Origin: Paramuribaculum sp.
GTDB lineage: Bacteria > Bacteroidota > Bacteroidia > Bacteroidales > Muribaculaceae
DNA: 10,257 bases
Assembly: GCA_029051835.1 (NCBI GenBank)
Contig: JAIDKJ010000359.1
Span: 1-10,257, forward strand
Reading direction: 5' to 3'
The notes under the pieces: generated by a model
The model's database searches: none
Told to the model about the DNA's origin: nothing
The model's input: the letters and a program-made list of their open reading frames with translations, nothing else
Shown here: positions 8,651 through 10,257 of the stretch, in pieces
Layout of the letters: every line of letters starts with the position of its first letter
How positions within the stretch are numbered: position 1 is the stretch's first letter
Made by a program: the position numbers and the translations under genes

Positions 8651-9175
8651 ATGGAAAAACTGGGTTATACCAACGAGGACGACAAATGCTACGGCGCCAC
8701 CGGCATGGCCATAGGCATAGTGGTGTTTGACGGCGAGGACAAGCTTGCCGGTGTGGGGCTTGATTCTGCTCCGGGCGAGATAATGGAGATGCACAGCAGT
8801 TTTTATTTTTCCGGAAATCCGGGACTCTCGGCCAAGTCGGCCTGGGCGGAAATGCGCGAGAATTTCAGTCTGTCGGTGGCGATGCTGATAAGCAACGTCA
8901 TGTGCCGGCGCATGGTTCTCGACCGCACACTTGTGGCTCCGGAGGTGCGTCAGGGACTTCAGGACACGGTGGTGGAAGAGGGGCGCGACGCCTGCTCTCT
9001 CGACGAGGATGAGGTGAAGCGGATATTCGACAAGGAGTATACGTATCTCTTCAGGGTGTTCAATCATCAGGGCGTTCACCGTGTGGCTCACGAATTTGCC
9101 GATGCTCTGAAACGCCGGCGCCATCTCTCGCGCCTTGAGGTGCTTGAGGAGCTGAGAGCTCTTTCATCTCTGTGA
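8651..9175 (+). CDS. Hypothetical protein, 174 aa, unrecognised family
   Basis: I do not recognise this protein. It has no signal peptide or transmembrane segment and is probably cytoplasmic. The N-terminal third (residues 14-55) looks like a small beta-rich unit with strands GMAIGIVVFDGED and LAGVGLDSAPG, leading to MHSSFYFSGNPGLSAKSAWAEM. The rest (62-174) is mainly helical: a segment around 70-95 containing SVAMLISNVMCRRM, then acidic EEGRDACSLDEDEVKRIFDKEYTYLFRVF (109-137), and a basic C-terminus with DALKRRRHLSRLEVLEELRAL. It follows the PorZ-like gene after 129 nt that hold no clear promoter or terminator, and precedes the nucleoside kinase by 60 nt, so read-through is possible. Composition and ATA usage match the neighbours, so no sign of transfer. 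The coding call rests on an open frame in line with adjacent genes and normal-looking protein composition. Confidence 0.8.
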   Translation: MEKLGYTNEDDKCYGATGMAIGIVVFDGEDKLAGVGLDSAPGEIMEMHSSFYFSGNPGLSAKSAWAEMRENFSLSVAMLISNVMCRRMVLDRTLVAPEVRQGLQDTVVEEGRDACSLDEDEVKRIFDKEYTYLFRVFNHQGVHRVAHEFADALKRRRHLSRLEVLEELRALSSL

Positions 9176-9218
9176 TAAAGGCAGATCATTTAACAATTAT
9201 TTATCAGACAATGGCTGC

Positions 9219-9224
9219 GGAGGG
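9219..9224 (+). promoter_or_regulatory. Shine-Dalgarno-like GGAGGG before the kinase gene
   Basis: GGAGGG lies 11 nt before the ATG at 9236. It is the strongest Shine-Dalgarno-like match in the window and supports 9236 as the kinase start, against the out-of-frame ATG at 9211. Bacteroidetes ribosomes make little use of such sites, so its effect is uncertain. Confidence 0.4.
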
Positions 9225-9235
9225 CCGGGATCAGT

Positions 9236-10257
9236 ATGAGCGACAGACTTAAGATATACTGTGTGAACATAAAGGAGTATGTGGATATCGAGGGTGGCGA
9301 CACGCTGCTCGATGTGTATGGACGCATCGGTGAGCGGATTGGTTTCACTCCGATATGCGCGCGGGTCAATCATAAGACCGAGGATCTGAGCTTCCCGGTG
9401 TATGCTCCCAAGATGGTGGAGTATCTGCCGGTGGAGAGCGATTCGGGCCACCGCACATATATCAGGTCGCTCTGCATGATGCTCTACAAGGCAGTCAACG
9501 ACTGTCTGCCCGGAGCCAGGCTGCAGATAGTCCACTCGCTTGCGCGGGGCTACAACTGCCGCGTGACCGGCGGGGGAGTGAAGATAGACGAGGCTACGGT
9601 GGCTCGCCTGAAGGCTTATATGGCCGATCTGGTGGCGCGCGACATAAAGTTTGAGCGCAAGGAGCGTCTGACTTCGGATGTGGCCGGGATATTCCGCCGT
9701 CAGGGCATGGACGACAAGGTGCGTCTGTTGCAGACGCTGCATGACCTGTATACGGTGTATTATCGTCTGGACGGTCTGTGTGATTCCTATTACGGGCAGC
9801 TCGCGCCGTCGACAGGTATGCTGCGGGTGTTCGATCTGCAGCTGTATAAGGACGGCATGTTGCTTTTAGGGCCGGATCCGGCCAATCCGTCGGAGCCGCG
9901 GCAGCCGGTCAGTCAGGAGAAGATGTACAAGGCTTTCACCGACTATCTCCGCTTCAATTCCATAGTGGGTGTGAGCAACTGCGGCGAGCTGAACGAGGCT
10001 GTGGCGCACGACCAGACGGCGATGCTGATAAATGTCAGCGAGGCTCTCCACAACAACCGCATAGCCACGCTGGCCGACGAGATCTCGCGCCGTTTCAATG
10101 AGGGGGGCGCCAGAATAGTGCTGATCGCGGGTCCGTCGTCGAGCGGCAAGACTACGTTCACGAAGCGTCTGGCCATACAGCTGATGACCTGTCTGCTGCA
10201 GCCTCAGATGATATCGCTCGAAGATTATTTCGTGGATCGAGAGCATAAGCCCCGCGA
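9236..10257 (+). CDS. Nucleoside (uridine-type) kinase with N-terminal TGS and synthetase-like domains, 5' part
   Basis: The open frame runs 340 codons from the ATG at 9236 to the window edge without a stop; full-length relatives are about 550 aa, so roughly 60% is present. Residues 5-65 resemble a TGS domain (KIYCVNIKEYVDIEGGDTLLDVY...CARVNHKTEDLSFPV). Residues 70-150 resemble the second additional domain of threonyl-tRNA synthetases (SGHRTYIRSLCMMLYKAV, then VHSLARGYNC). Residues 155-275 are a Bacteroidetes-type linker with YTVYYRLDGLCDSYYG and INVSEALHNNRIA. The phosphoribulokinase/uridine-kinase domain starts with the P-loop GPSSSGKT (299-306), then ISLEDYFVDREHKPR at the cut. Such proteins are annotated as uridine or nucleoside kinases, phosphorylating nucleosides to monophosphates for salvage; the TGS part may sense a ligand. 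Substrate is not established from sequence. Confidence 0.92.
   Translation, partial: MSDRLKIYCVNIKEYVDIEGGDTLLDVYGRIGERIGFTPICARVNHKTEDLSFPVYAPKMVEYLPVESDSGHRTYIRSLCMMLYKAVNDCLPGARLQIVHSLARGYNCRVTGGGVKIDEATVARLKAYMADLVARDIKFERKERLTSDVAGIFRRQGMDDKVRLLQTLHDLYTVYYRLDGLCDSYYGQLAPSTGMLRVFDLQLYKDGMLLLGPDPANPSEPRQPVSQEKMYKAFTDYLRFNSIVGVSNCGELNEAVAHDQTAMLINVSEALHNNRIATLADEISRRFNEGGARIVLIAGPSSSGKTTFTKRLAIQLMTCLLQPQMISLEDYFVDREHKPR

Noticed and set aside
8459..9124. 221-codon antisense frame over the 174-aa hypothetical gene
   Set aside because: This was weighed seriously because the sense gene is unrecognised. The sense frame is better balanced, agrees with flanking gene direction and codon habits, and the antisense product is His/Arg-rich with no motif.

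Overview
The window looks like a chromosomal housekeeping segment from a GC-rich gut-type Bacteroidales, with Muribaculaceae-like as the best guess. Three independent promoters match the Bacteroidetes primary sigma consensus TTTG-N19-21-TAnnTTTG. Most genes lack strong Shine-Dalgarno sequences. The proteins are of Bacteroidetes type: a NagA with an HLEGHYLN motif, a LeuRS with TTRADT in its editing site, a propeller protein with a type IX secretion sorting tail, and a TGS-domain nucleoside kinase. ATA isoleucine codons are frequent. No insertion sequence, prophage, CRISPR array or toxin-antitoxin module is visible.

Layout. (1) 1-327, minus strand: the N-terminal part of a secreted TPM-domain protein, cut by the window edge. 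(2) 328-508: a divergent intergenic region with the nagA promoter. (3) 509-1672, plus strand: nagA (N-acetylglucosamine-6-phosphate deacetylase), closed by a strong intrinsic terminator. (4) 1898-2531: a stable-RNA/ribosomal unit with a consensus promoter, tRNA-Glu(TTC), rpsT, a second identical tRNA-Glu(TTC) and a terminator. (5) 2627-8521: a consensus promoter followed by the tightly packed unit leuS - rdgB - porZ-like, with reading frames overlapping by 4 nt and 1 nt. (6) 8651-9175: a 174-aa protein that I do not recognise. (7) 9236 to the end: the first 340 residues of a TGS/uridine-kinase-like nucleoside kinase, cut by the window edge. Genes (2) to (7) are all on the plus strand.

Functionally, the window combines amino-sugar catabolism (NagA), translation (tRNA-Glu, S20, LeuRS), nucleotide-pool cleaning (RdgB) and nucleoside salvage or sensing (the kinase). 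It also holds one cell-envelope gene whose product resembles PorZ, the beta-propeller component of the type IX secretion attachment complex. I see no clearly new defence or mobile system. The most notable points are the PorZ-like gene translationally linked to leuS-rdgB, two identical tRNA-Glu genes bracketing rpsT, the unassigned 174-aa protein, and a possible leaderless start on the TPM gene. Several very long antisense reading frames were judged to be shadows of the GC-rich coding strand.
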